Of a stretch of DNA of 55,861 nt, positions 24,479-32,483 are shown piece by piece. This DNA comes from Gammaproteobacteria bacterium UBA7310. Lineage in GTDB: Bacteria; Pseudomonadota; Gammaproteobacteria; Pseudomonadales; Ketobacteraceae. Every line of letters starts with the position of its first letter. Within the stretch, counting starts at the first letter, position 1. The stretch spans positions 4,544-60,404 of the forward strand of contig DKQK01000018.1 in assembly GCA_002471665.1 (NCBI GenBank), given 5' to 3'. The notes beneath the pieces are model-generated. The model was given only the letters and a program-made list of their open reading frames with translations. It searched no databases and had not been told where the DNA came from. The position numbers were made by a program, and so were the translations under genes.

Positions 24479-26197
24479 TCAGGCTGGTGAGCCGTTGCGG
24501 TGCATAAAAGTCAGGGTGTCGTCAATGGAATAGGAAATGGACTGCTTCTGTACCGCTTCTTCCAGATAGTGGAATGACTCCTCGATGTAATCCACATCAT
24601 ACTTATCGGTCAGATGCGAAATCGCATAACCGAAATGCAAATCGTATTGCTCTCCCAGGGCTACATTCCATTGCTCTACCCGCTCAATAACGCCTTCCGC
24701 CTCAAACTTATTGTGTAAAGGAAACAGCAGAACGGTCACCTCCCCCGACAGGCCTTCGGTGTGGGTTTTAAAGGGAAACACGGTGATACGGCTTTTAAAC
24801 AGCGTCCGCAGGCAGTCCCCCAGGGCGATGTAGTCAGGCCGCCGCGTGGTTTTATCGATGACCATCACCGACACCACCAAAACCCGGCCCAACTCAGAAT
24901 GGATGCGACGATCCAGATCACGAATGTCCTTTAGGTGCTTGTCCAGCTGGGGGATTTCCAAAAAACCACTTTTGTTGTTCACAATATTGATGCGCTTTTG
25001 CAGCCGTTGCTTCATCAGATCAAGGGTGATGTTAATGCGACTGCGCTCCGCTTTTTCATGGCGGTAGATTGCCGACATCGCCAGGGAAAACACAATGATC
25101 TCAAACACTGAGCCAATTTCTTTGCTGTGATAAATCAGAATATTGGAAGGCAGATAACCGAGAATGTTCAAGGCAAAAATACCGATGGACAACAGCAAAG
25201 CGGACCAACCCACTACAAAGTACCAACCCAGGAAGTAGCCATCCATAACGGACTTCACCCCCAGCGCCATCATGACCGTGGCAAAAGCCAGTGCCAGATA
25301 GGTAGCGTAGTTGGCATAATCGTTCAAGGTCACAATGGATACCGAACCAAGCAGAATTCCACCTGCGATGACACCCTGCCCCAACCAGTACAATCCGGAA
25401 TTGTAGCGCCTGGCATTCAACAGGGTCATGGCAAAAGCCGTCCCAAAACTACTGTAAAAGCAGAAGAACAGGGTAATGGATGCATTGTTGAATCGTGGCG
25501 CATCCGGCCACAGGTAGGCAAACCCATGCCCATTGAGCGCGCTCACAAACAGCGCTGTTGAGAGCACATAGATGGAATAGTAAAAATACATTTTTTCACG
25601 AATGATCAGCCCGTTCATCAGGCTATACAACGCCATCACCAGCATCGTGCCGTAGTAGGCACCCCACATGATCAGGTTCCACTCTTCTTTTTGGTAAAAC
25701 ACCGACTCGGAATACAGACGAACCGGCATTTGCAGGGAATTGGAAGTGCGGGCATGAATGATCACACGTCGCCCATGCAAGGCGGGATCAACCAGAAAGC
25801 TGTAATCATCATCCCAGATCGGGCGGGAATCGAAAGGAAAATCGGTACCCGTGATGATTTCCTGACTGACCTGGCCTTCCTCGTTGACAACATAAAATGC
25901 CAGATAGTCGATGGTCGGATAATGAATTTCCACGATGACATTGTCGCCCTCGGAGATCTGCACTAACGGAATTTCAAAGTAAAACCAGTGGCCGTGCGGA
26001 GAGGATCCATAGTTTACCCGGGAAGGTTCAGCCTGCCCCCAGTCATAGGCAATCGCATCCTCCACACTGGTAAGCTGGCTGGAATCCTGAGCGTGGCGGA
26101 TATCAATGGAAAACGAGCTATCTGTGCTTCCATGATGGTTGGCCACCACCACAGGAAACACGATAGAAAACAATAGCAGCGCCATTAACCATCGCAT
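24479..26197 (-). CDS. 7TM-DISM signalling protein with a degenerate GGDEF-like output
   Basis: The 572-residue protein has a signal peptide, a periplasmic 7TMR-DISM extracellular domain (about 25-175), seven transmembrane helices (about 185-385), a short coiled coil (KAERSRINITLDLMKQRL) and a C-terminal domain of about 140 residues. That domain keeps the order of a GGDEF fold (VVSVMVIDK..., ...EVTVLLFPL..., YDLHFGYAIS, YLEEAVQKQ) but has no GG(D/E)EF, so no diguanylate cyclase activity is expected; it may bind nucleotide or act through protein contacts. The extracellular domain probably senses a carbohydrate or other small ligand. It is monocistronic, with a 270-base gap upstream. Confidence 0.8.
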   Translation of the reverse strand: MRWLMALLLFSIVFPVVVANHHGSTDSSFSIDIRHAQDSSQLTSVEDAIAYDWGQAEPSRVNYGSSPHGHWFYFEIPLVQISEGDNVIVEIHYPTIDYLAFYVVNEEGQVSQEIITGTDFPFDSRPIWDDDYSFLVDPALHGRRVIIHARTSNSLQMPVRLYSESVFYQKEEWNLIMWGAYYGTMLVMALYSLMNGLIIREKMYFYYSIYVLSTALFVSALNGHGFAYLWPDAPRFNNASITLFFCFYSSFGTAFAMTLLNARRYNSGLYWLGQGVIAGGILLGSVSIVTLNDYANYATYLALAFATVMMALGVKSVMDGYFLGWYFVVGWSALLLSIGIFALNILGYLPSNILIYHSKEIGSVFEIIVFSLAMSAIYRHEKAERSRINITLDLMKQRLQKRINIVNNKSGFLEIPQLDKHLKDIRDLDRRIHSELGRVLVVSVMVIDKTTRRPDYIALGDCLRTLFKSRITVFPFKTHTEGLSGEVTVLLFPLHNKFEAEGVIERVEQWNVALGEQYDLHFGYAISHLTDKYDVDYIEESFHYLEEAVQKQSISYSIDDTLTFMHRNGSPA

Positions 26198-26413
26198 GGC
26201 GCGGCTCCTGATCCTTTCAGAGCTGAGGACAATATTTTCCTCTTCAACAGAGTAAAGTAACGGTACTTTTCATTAGATACTGCTTAAGTTATATACCCGA
26301 ATCCTGGTTTCCACAACAATTACAATAAATTAACCAACCTTTATTACAACCAAATTATGTTAGGAAAGGCTAGGGTAAGCAGTTTCTTGATGCAGTTCTC
26401 AGAATGTGGATAC

Positions 26414-26453
26414 AAAAAAAGCCGCTTCCGTCTCTTCGGAAGCGGCTTTTTGC
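26414..26453. terminator. Bidirectional rho-independent terminator
   Basis: GCCGCTTCCG and CGGAAGCGGC around TCTCTT, flanked by an A-run on the left and a T-run on the right. It ends the DUF481 gene on the minus strand and stops any plus-strand transcript. Confidence 0.92.
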
Positions 26454-26467
26454 TGCGCGCGCAAAAA

Positions 26468-27214
26468 TCAGAAGCTGTAGTTCAAGCCCACCATAAATTT
26501 GCGATCGGAGTTCTTGGTGCCTTCCGGTACTTCATCAGTATGCTTGATTTCATACGCCACGAAGCCGTGCAGGCTGCCATTAATCTTCACTTTGAGGCGG
26601 GTATAGGATTTGGTCACGGTCTTCTCTTCACCGATTTCGGTGCTGAAATCCTCGTCAAAGGTGGCGGTATCACTGATACGCCACAGGTAAAGGGCTCCCA
26701 GGCGTAATACCGCTTCCTCCACAACATCACCGGTTTCACTTACCTTGGATTCACGATAACCAACACCGGCGTCGGCAGAAAGCTCGTGTGCCTCAGTGTT
26801 CAATATATCGCGACCATAACCAAAGGTAACCGATGCTTCATAATCGAAACCGCTGAAGCGGTCGTCGGTGTATTCCAGCAAACCGAAGAAATAGGATTTC
26901 TCACCAAATTTGTATTCCGCCTTGGCGGACGCAAAGTACTTCTCCGCGGTGCGCACTTCTTCTTTGTTGCCGTTCTCATCTTCCTGCTCTGCGGTTTCGT
27001 TACTGGCTTCCAGTTTGTAGATATTGCGCCAGTCTTCCCCATCCCGTGTGGCACCACTGCGGAACGCCAGATTTGTGCTTTCGGTGTTACCAGAGCTGTC
27101 GATGTAGCTGAGGTTGGCTTCACCAGTCCACAATTTGCCGTCTTCCGCATCTTCGGCGGCAAACGCGGCCAAAGGTGCCAGGGCCAACGCCAAAAGAGTC
27201 ATTTTATGCTTCAT
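26468..27214 (-). CDS. DUF481 outer-membrane beta-barrel protein
   Basis: The 248-residue product has a signal peptide cleaved after A-F-A (about residue 19) and a DUF481 barrel: alternating aromatic strands such as ANLSYIDSSGNTES, YFFGLLEYTDDRFSGF and FMVGLNYSF, ending in a C-terminal Phe as outer-membrane proteins do. DUF481 proteins (YdiY type) are salt- or acid-induced in enterobacteria; the function is not known. It follows the OmpA-like gene by 62 bases with a hairpin between, so it may be co-transcribed in part. Confidence 0.88.
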   Translation of the reverse strand: MKHKMTLLALALAPLAAFAAEDAEDGKLWTGEANLSYIDSSGNTESTNLAFRSGATRDGEDWRNIYKLEASNETAEQEDENGNKEEVRTAEKYFASAKAEYKFGEKSYFFGLLEYTDDRFSGFDYEASVTFGYGRDILNTEAHELSADAGVGYRESKVSETGDVVEEAVLRLGALYLWRISDTATFDEDFSTEIGEEKTVTKSYTRLKVKINGSLHGFVAYEIKHTDEVPEGTKNSDRKFMVGLNYSF

Positions 27215-27238
27215 GTTCAGTATCCCCTAAAATACGAA

Positions 27239-27259
27239 TGCCGGCGCAAAGCGCCGGCA
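27239..27259 (-). terminator. Hairpin between ompA-like and DUF481 genes
   Basis: TGCCGGCGC and GCGCCGGCA form a nine-base stem with a three-base loop. On the minus strand it is followed by ATTCGTATTTT, an imperfect T-tract. It may attenuate rather than fully stop transcription. Confidence 0.6.
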
Positions 27260-27276
27260 AGATCAGCCAACGTCGA

Positions 27277-28386
27277 TTATTTCATTACTTCTTTCTGCAT
27301 CACCGCCACAACCCGTCGGTTGGCCTTGCGCCCTTGCGCAGTGTCATTGGAGGCAACGGGGTTTTCCTCACCATAGCCCACGGCCGTAATGCGGTCTGCA
27401 GCAATGCCATGCACACTCACTAAGTGCTTTTTCACCGCATCCGCCCGCTTCTGGGACAGCATTTTATTGTATGCGGCAGCACCCTGGCTGTCAGTATGCC
27501 CTTCGATTTCCACATTCAGGTCAGTGTGTTTGTTGAGGAACTCCGCCACTTGTTGCAGTTCGGGTTCATATTGATCCTGAATCACATCAGAGTTGGTCGG
27601 GAAGTTGATTTTCAGTTCGATGCTCTCAACCGTTACTTTCTGAACTTCACCCACACAACCTTTTGCATCCACTGTGGCACCGGCTTCAGTGTCAGGGCAT
27701 TGATCCTTGTCATCGGTAACGCCATCACCATCGGAGTCCAGGGGGCAGCCTTTGGCATCTACGGCCACGCCGGCAGCAGTGCCAGGACACTGATCGTTCG
27801 CATCCACCACGCCATCGCCGTCACTATCAACCGGGGCAGTCTGAACTGCGGCAGGCGCCTCTTGTTTGGGGGCCGGTTCGCTCTCGCCCCCAAAGGCGTA
27901 GCTGATACCCAGCGTTGTCATCATGTCGGTGTCGTTGTCATCAACCCCGTAAATGCCCCGCAGATCCCAACGGGCAGACCAGGCTTCGCTGAAATTGAAA
28001 CGCAATCCACCGCCCAGGTTCAACTGGGTTTCGCCGCCATCCAGGTTGGCATAGGGGCTGTCAAATTCAGCGTGGCCGATCCCTGCTCCCACATAGGGTT
28101 GTACAGTGCCACCCTTGGTGAAGTAGTAAAGACCGTCTACTTTCAACTGAGTCAGGTCAGTCTGCTGATCGCCGTCATTCCGAAACGCCGCAACTTCCGC
28201 CGCCCAGTTGGGGCCAAACCGGTACTCAAGGCCCAGTCCGAAACCATCTGCTTCGTCTGGAGCACGGTCATTGTCAAATTTGATATAGGAAATGGCAGGA
28301 TTGATTACAATTTGCCCTTCCTTGTTTTCGGCAATGGCGGAGCCAGCAAGCAATGAGAGTGATATTGGCAGGATAATTCGCTTCAT
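27277..28386 (-). CDS. OmpA/OprF-like porin with thrombospondin type 3 repeats
   Basis: Starting at the ATG at 28386 (preceded by GGGGAAAG), the 369-residue protein has a 20-residue signal peptide, an eight-strand beta-barrel (about 25-190), an Ala/Pro/Glu linker, two calcium-binding TSP3 repeats (DSDGDGVVDANDQCPGT and DSDGDGVTDDKDQCPDT) with a further Cys after each, and a C-terminal OmpA domain that binds peptidoglycan (IEGHTDSQGAAAYN, LSQKRADAV, NRRVVAV). It anchors the outer membrane to the wall. The layout is that of OprF. The open frame continues 31 codons upstream but that part lacks homology and a signal peptide. Confidence 0.93.
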   Translation of the reverse strand: MKRIILPISLSLLAGSAIAENKEGQIVINPAISYIKFDNDRAPDEADGFGLGLEYRFGPNWAAEVAAFRNDGDQQTDLTQLKVDGLYYFTKGGTVQPYVGAGIGHAEFDSPYANLDGGETQLNLGGGLRFNFSEAWSARWDLRGIYGVDDNDTDMMTTLGISYAFGGESEPAPKQEAPAAVQTAPVDSDGDGVVDANDQCPGTAAGVAVDAKGCPLDSDGDGVTDDKDQCPDTEAGATVDAKGCVGEVQKVTVESIELKINFPTNSDVIQDQYEPELQQVAEFLNKHTDLNVEIEGHTDSQGAAAYNKMLSQKRADAVKKHLVSVHGIAADRITAVGYGEENPVASNDTAQGRKANRRVVAVMQKEVMK

Positions 28387-28458
28387 GTTCTTTCCCCTTT
28401 TCCTATTGATGAGGCGCATACTATCGGGGTTTTTTTCAATTCTCCAGCCCACACAATC

Positions 28459-28487
28459 AAAAAAGGCCGCGATTTGCATCGCAGCCC
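28459..28487 (-). terminator. Terminator of the 4-hydroxybutyryl-CoA dehydratase-like gene
   Basis: On the minus strand GGCTGCGAT-GCAA-ATCGCGGCC (one mismatch) is followed by TTTTTT, about 30 bases after the stop at 28516. Confidence 0.88.
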
Positions 28488-28515
28488 TTCAGGTTCAACG
28501 TTAAATTGTTATTCC

Positions 28516-30030
28516 TTAGTCAATCTGCTGAATCCCAGCCAATTTTTTGGCATGCCACTTCTTCTTTTCAACATCCATGCCCCGCAATATCTGAATGCGC
28601 TGGGCCTGGGGGGATCCTGCTCCGTGCAGGGATTCCGTCAGGTAGCCCACGGCGTTACGACCCAAGGTCATGTTTTCGATCAGGCGCAGTATCCTGACCC
28701 GGTCAGCGGTGGGTATGTCTTCCCGCCCCTTGAAGTATTTCTCCAGCAGGGTACCGGTCTCTTCCGCTTCGAAATCCTGCTCTGAAGGCAAGGTCACCAT
28801 CAGCCCCCCGGCCAGATCCTGCGCCAGACGGGCAATCTCATAGGGAAACCGGGTAACGTTATGCTTGCAGACGTTGGCCAGCATGGCATCATTGATCCAG
28901 GCTCCGGATGGCAGTTGGCTGGATTCATGGGCAGAGGCGATGCTGGAAGAATAGATCGTCTCGTTCAGATGAGTCATTTCCACCAGTTTGTCACGAATGT
29001 GAGAAACTTTTTCCAAACCATTGTATTCAGCAATGGTTGCCGCCGCTCCCACCATCACATCCCCCAGTCCGGTTTTGCAGACATAACTGGCGCGATGATA
29101 GGCCGTGAAGCGCTCCACCATGGGTGCGGCAAACTCGAATTCACCATCCATGAACACGTGCTCATAGGGAATGAATACGTTATCAAATACCGCCAGCACT
29201 TCCTGCCCCGCATACTGCGCGTTGCCTTTATCCACGTCACCGCTTTCCATCGCCCGGGTATCGCAGGATTGACGACCGTATATATAAGTCAGACCTTCTG
29301 CCTGTAAAGGCACTACCCCGATGATGGCAAAGTCCTTATCCTGTTCACTGAGACGCATGGTGGGCAGCACCATCATCCAGTGGGAATTCAATCCGCCGGT
29401 CATGTGAGCCTTGGCACCGCTGACAAACACACCTTGCTCATTGCGAGCAGTGACCCGCATAAACAAATCCTGATCCGCCTGTTCGTGCGGCGCTTTGCTG
29501 CGATCCCCTTTGGGATCGGTCATACCCGCGGCGATGATCTGATTGTGTTGTTGCAGGCGTTCCAGGAACGTCAGAAAACGGGTGTGATATTCAGTGCCGT
29601 GAGCCTGATCGATATCGTAGGTAATGGAGTGCATGACGCTGATGGAATCCAGGCCTGCACAGCGCTGAAAACAGGTACCGGTAATCTGCCCCAGTTTGCG
29701 CTGCATGCGGTTTTTCAACACCAGATCCTGAGCACTGTGAGGTATGTGCAGAAACCGGTTCACCGGCTCACCACTGAGATGACTGGTGGCCGTGGCCAGT
29801 TCGGGTTCGTCCGCAGCCAGGTCATAGGTAGCCTTCAGGGCATTGATGGAAGGCCGGATCATGGGGTGATCCACCGGCTCCGCAACGGTTTCACCGAATA
29901 GAAACACTTTCAGGTGGCGGTTACGAAGACTCTCCACATAGTCAGCACCCGTGGCGATGGGTTTGAACTGACTCCAAATCTCTTCAACAGTGTACTGAGA
30001 CCGCAGGTTTTTCTGCACCATATCATTCAC
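28516..30030 (-). CDS. 4-hydroxybutyryl-CoA dehydratase / vinylacetyl-CoA isomerase homologue
   Basis: The 504-residue flavoprotein belongs to the 4-hydroxyphenylacetate 3-hydroxylase superfamily and specifically resembles AbfD-type dehydratases: Cys120 and Cys124 (TCFQRC) and His312 with Cys318 (HRASYVC) match the three Cys and one His that hold the 4Fe-4S cluster next to FAD, with DKLVEMTHLNET and MTLGRNAVGYLTESLHGAGSP typical of the family. The known reaction dehydrates 4-hydroxybutyryl-CoA to crotonyl-CoA by a radical route. The His-Cys spacing here is six. Start is GTG, chosen for GAGAGGG eight bases upstream. It could serve 4-hydroxybutyrate or gamma-oxidised lipid use; the substrate is not certain. 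Confidence 0.85.
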   Translation of the reverse strand: MNDMVQKNLRSQYTVEEIWSQFKPIATGADYVESLRNRHLKVFLFGETVAEPVDHPMIRPSINALKATYDLAADEPELATATSHLSGEPVNRFLHIPHSAQDLVLKNRMQRKLGQITGTCFQRCAGLDSISVMHSITYDIDQAHGTEYHTRFLTFLERLQQHNQIIAAGMTDPKGDRSKAPHEQADQDLFMRVTARNEQGVFVSGAKAHMTGGLNSHWMMVLPTMRLSEQDKDFAIIGVVPLQAEGLTYIYGRQSCDTRAMESGDVDKGNAQYAGQEVLAVFDNVFIPYEHVFMDGEFEFAAPMVERFTAYHRASYVCKTGLGDVMVGAAATIAEYNGLEKVSHIRDKLVEMTHLNETIYSSSIASAHESSQLPSGAWINDAMLANVCKHNVTRFPYEIARLAQDLAGGLMVTLPSEQDFEAEETGTLLEKYFKGREDIPTADRVRILRLIENMTLGRNAVGYLTESLHGAGSPQAQRIQILRGMDVEKKKWHAKKLAGIQQID

Positions 30031-30111
30031 AACTACATCCCTCTCAAAACAGGTCTTTATTACCAGGGTATCTTTAGTGGGTGCAGTAACGGGCCTATCC
30101 AGCCCAATTTA

Positions 30112-30125
30112 TGACTGCACAGTCA
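30112..30125. promoter_or_regulatory. Candidate operator TGACTGCACAGTCA
   Basis: A 6-2-6 inverted repeat about 83 bases upstream of the GTG at 30030. Its core 12-mer is identical to the one before fadH (10280-10291) and sits at nearly the same distance from the start. Confidence 0.55.
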
Positions 30126-30222
30126 GCGATATTAACATTACGGTGGGGGGATGTCGCCCCATTTGCAAACAGGGCAAGGGTAGTAACGCACACACCGCCA
30201 GTGGATACCGGCGATGCGTGGA

Positions 30223-30267
30223 AATCCGGGAAGGGAATCCGGGAAGGGAATCCGGGAAGGGAATCCG
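30223..30267. repeat. 13-bp tandem repeat, 3.5 copies
   Basis: AATCCGGGAAGGG repeats without change at 30223-30235, 30236-30248 and 30249-30261, then continues as AATCCG. It lies between the stop of the small gene at 30276 and the dehydratase promoter. Possible slippage-prone variable tract; no known element matches. Confidence 0.9.
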
Positions 30268-30275
30268 TTTTCAGA

Positions 30276-30617
30276 TCAGTTGGGTTCACCCACCGTCTGG
30301 GATTCCAGTGTCGATCGGTGTTTTTGCGCCAGACGAATGAACTTAGGCGTGAGCCCCGCATCTTCATAAATGGGGTCGCCGTATTCATCCCTGGCTACTT
30401 CTTTACCGGCTTCGTAGGGAAACGATTGACTCAATTCCCCTAACGCAAAACACAGTAAATCTGTCAGTATCTGTTCTTCCGAGCAATCAGGATACATTTC
30501 CTTGAGCGCCAGCACCTGAGCCGCTTCCTTAAGTGGTAGGTTGATTGAAAACTGTTGACGAGTACGCTCACCTTTGCTGGCTTTTTCCCAATGAGCAACC
30601 AATTCTTGAATACGCAT
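30276..30617 (-). CDS. Small conserved proteobacterial protein of unknown function
   Basis: From the ATG at 30617 (GGGAGA six bases upstream) the product is 113 residues, soluble and acidic in its second half. It begins MRIQELVAHWEKA, contains the helix pair PLKEAAQVLALKEMYPDCSE and LLCFALGELSQSFPYEAG, and ends with DEYGDPIYEDAGLTPKFIRL. Close homologues occur in pseudomonads, where I recall annotations such as type 1 pili tip component, which nothing in the sequence supports. No signal peptide or membrane segment. It is a single gene with a tandem repeat just past its stop. Confidence 0.75.
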   Translation of the reverse strand: MRIQELVAHWEKASKGERTRQQFSINLPLKEAAQVLALKEMYPDCSEEQILTDLLCFALGELSQSFPYEAGKEVARDEYGDPIYEDAGLTPKFIRLAQKHRSTLESQTVGEPN

Positions 30618-30817
30618 CTTTGTCTCCCGAACCTGCACTACGACACTTTCAGTTTAGCCCGAAAATAAATGAGTTTTCAGGTAATTTTGCCAATAATTGT
30701 AAAACGATTTTAAAATGCCACCCGTTTGTGCAGAAGCCATCGCCGTTACAGGCCGCTGCCCAGAATTAATGCATTTCAAAGCCAGTCCAACCCAATTCTC
30801 TAACCATGGAAACCGGT

Positions 30818-31603
30818 ATGACGATCAACATAGAAAAAAAAGACGCGGTCACCACCATCATTCTGAATCGCGCGGAGGCCCGCAATGCGGTAAACAGGCC
30901 CATGGCTGAGGCATTGGCCAACGCCTTTCGCGAATTTGACCAAGACGACTCCGCCAAGGTCGCTGTCCTTTATGGTGAGGACACCTTCTGCGCCGGAGCC
31001 GATCTTAAAGCAGTGGCGTCGGGTGAAGCGGCCAATCGACTGGCAACCGAAGGCGACGGCCCCATGGGACCAAGCCGTATGTTGCTGTCCAAACCCGTGA
31101 TCGCGGCCATTGAAGGGCACGCGGTCGCGGGCGGGTTGGAACTGGCCTTGTGGTGTGACCTGCGGGTGGCCGCGGAAGATTCCATTCTGGGGGTGTTTTG
31201 CCGCCGGTTTGGCGTGCCGCTGATTGACGGCGGCAGCGTTCGGTTGCCTCGCCTCATCGGTATGAGCCACGCTCTGGACCTGATACTCACCGGACGCCCG
31301 GTGGACGCAAACGAAGCTCTGCATATGGGGCTGGTTAATCGGGTCTGCGCACCCGGCAGCGCCCGCACAACGGCAGAACAACTGGCCCGGGAAATTGCTC
31401 AGTTTCCACAATTCTGCCTGCAGCAGGATCGACTAAGCGCGTATCAACAGTGGAATCTACCACTGACCGACGCGCTCGATAACGAGTTCCGCCTGGGCAT
31501 GGAAGTGATTCAAAGCGGAGAGACCGTTGTCGGAGCCACGCGCTTTTCGCAAGGCCATGGGCGCCATGGTGGATTTAAGGATACAACCGATAATGATCGC
31601 TAA
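30818..31603 (+). CDS. Crotonase-family enoyl-CoA hydratase/isomerase
   Basis: A 261-residue crotonase with both oxyanion-hole segments (FCAGADLKAVAS and IEGHAVAGGLELALWCDL) and the family tail region GRPVDANEALHMGLVNRV. Where classical hydratases carry Pro-Glu after the second segment this one reads F-C-R-R-F-G-V-P-L, a known subgroup whose reaction is unsettled, so a true hydratase assignment is uncertain. It acts on CoA thioesters in the cytoplasm. The ATG at 30818 is preferred to that at 30806 because GGAAA lies upstream at a usual distance. It is separated from the SDR gene by 77 bases and may be co-transcribed. Confidence 0.88.
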   Translation: MTINIEKKDAVTTIILNRAEARNAVNRPMAEALANAFREFDQDDSAKVAVLYGEDTFCAGADLKAVASGEAANRLATEGDGPMGPSRMLLSKPVIAAIEGHAVAGGLELALWCDLRVAAEDSILGVFCRRFGVPLIDGGSVRLPRLIGMSHALDLILTGRPVDANEALHMGLVNRVCAPGSARTTAEQLAREIAQFPQFCLQQDRLSAYQQWNLPLTDALDNEFRLGMEVIQSGETVVGATRFSQGHGRHGGFKDTTDNDR

Positions 31604-31680
31604 CAGGACAAGGATTCATTTGATATTCGCGTTCAAGCAGATAACATAGTCTAATCAACGACTTGCTCGGGAAAATAACG

Positions 31681-32466
31681 ATGGCATTAACCACCGCCCT
31701 GGTAACCGGCGCATCCAGCGGAATCGGATACGAAATCAGTAAGCTTCTGGCCGAACAGGGGCACGACCTGGTGCTCGTAGCGCGCCGCGGGGATCGCCTG
31801 CGGCAATTGCAGACGTATCTGCAACAGGAATTCAACACCTCGGTGAAGGTGATGTCCATCGACCTCACGAGCCTGCAGGAAATTGATCGCCTGTATGCCA
31901 CGCTGCAACAGGAAAATATCCCGGTGGATATTTTGGTCAATAATGCCGGCGTTGGAAACTGGGGGGCCTTTACGGCCGGTGATCCCGAGGCGCAATTAAA
32001 TGAAATCCGGTTGAATGTGGTGGCACTCACCTACCTCAGCAAACTTTTTACCACCGATATGGTGCAAAGGGGATTGGGGAAAGTGCTGAACATCGCGTCT
32101 GTTTCGGGCTTCATGCCGGGCCCGTATATGGCGGTGTACCACGCCAGCAAAGCCTATGTACTTGCTTTCAGCGAAGCCCTGAACGTTGAGTTGAAAGGAA
32201 CCGGAGTCAGCGTCACCGTCAGTTGTCCCGGGCCCACTGCATCGGAATTCCATCAGCAGGCCGGCACCACCGGGTCCTTGTTTTTGAAACTGCTGCCGAT
32301 GATGAATTCAACCCAGGTGGCACGTATTTCCCTTGGCGCCATGAACAAGCGCAAGATGGTTATTGTACCGGGCACGTTCAATTGGCTGATGACCCAGTCA
32401 TCTCGTATCACTCCCCGCGCCATTTTATTGTTTATTCTGAAACGGTTGATGAAACCCGTGCACTAA
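31681..32466 (+). CDS. Short-chain dehydrogenase/reductase
   Basis: The 261-residue SDR has TGASSGIG (9-16), the NADP-favouring V-A-R-R after strand two, NNAGVGNWG, the catalytic Ser in NIASVSG, and Tyr-Lys in Y-H-A-S-K, followed by a C-terminal half with SCPGPTASEFH and the hydrophobic-basic end typical of the YqjQ/DltE-type SDRs. GGGAAAATAACG precedes the ATG at 31681; a frame start at 31663 is possible but not needed. The substrate is unknown. Its stop codon lies in the loop of a CCGTGC/GCACGG hairpin at 32456-32475. Confidence 0.88.
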   Translation: MALTTALVTGASSGIGYEISKLLAEQGHDLVLVARRGDRLRQLQTYLQQEFNTSVKVMSIDLTSLQEIDRLYATLQQENIPVDILVNNAGVGNWGAFTAGDPEAQLNEIRLNVVALTYLSKLFTTDMVQRGLGKVLNIASVSGFMPGPYMAVYHASKAYVLAFSEALNVELKGTGVSVTVSCPGPTASEFHQQAGTTGSLFLKLLPMMNSTQVARISLGAMNKRKMVIVPGTFNWLMTQSSRITPRAILLFILKRLMKPVH

Positions 32467-32475
32467 CCCGCACGG
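32456..32475. terminator. Hairpin at the convergent SDR/GGDEF junction
   Basis: CCGTGC and GCACGG pair around ACTAACCC; the SDR stop codon is in the loop. No T-run, so only a weak terminator candidate. Confidence 0.35.
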
Positions 32476-32483
32476 TGCCGGGG

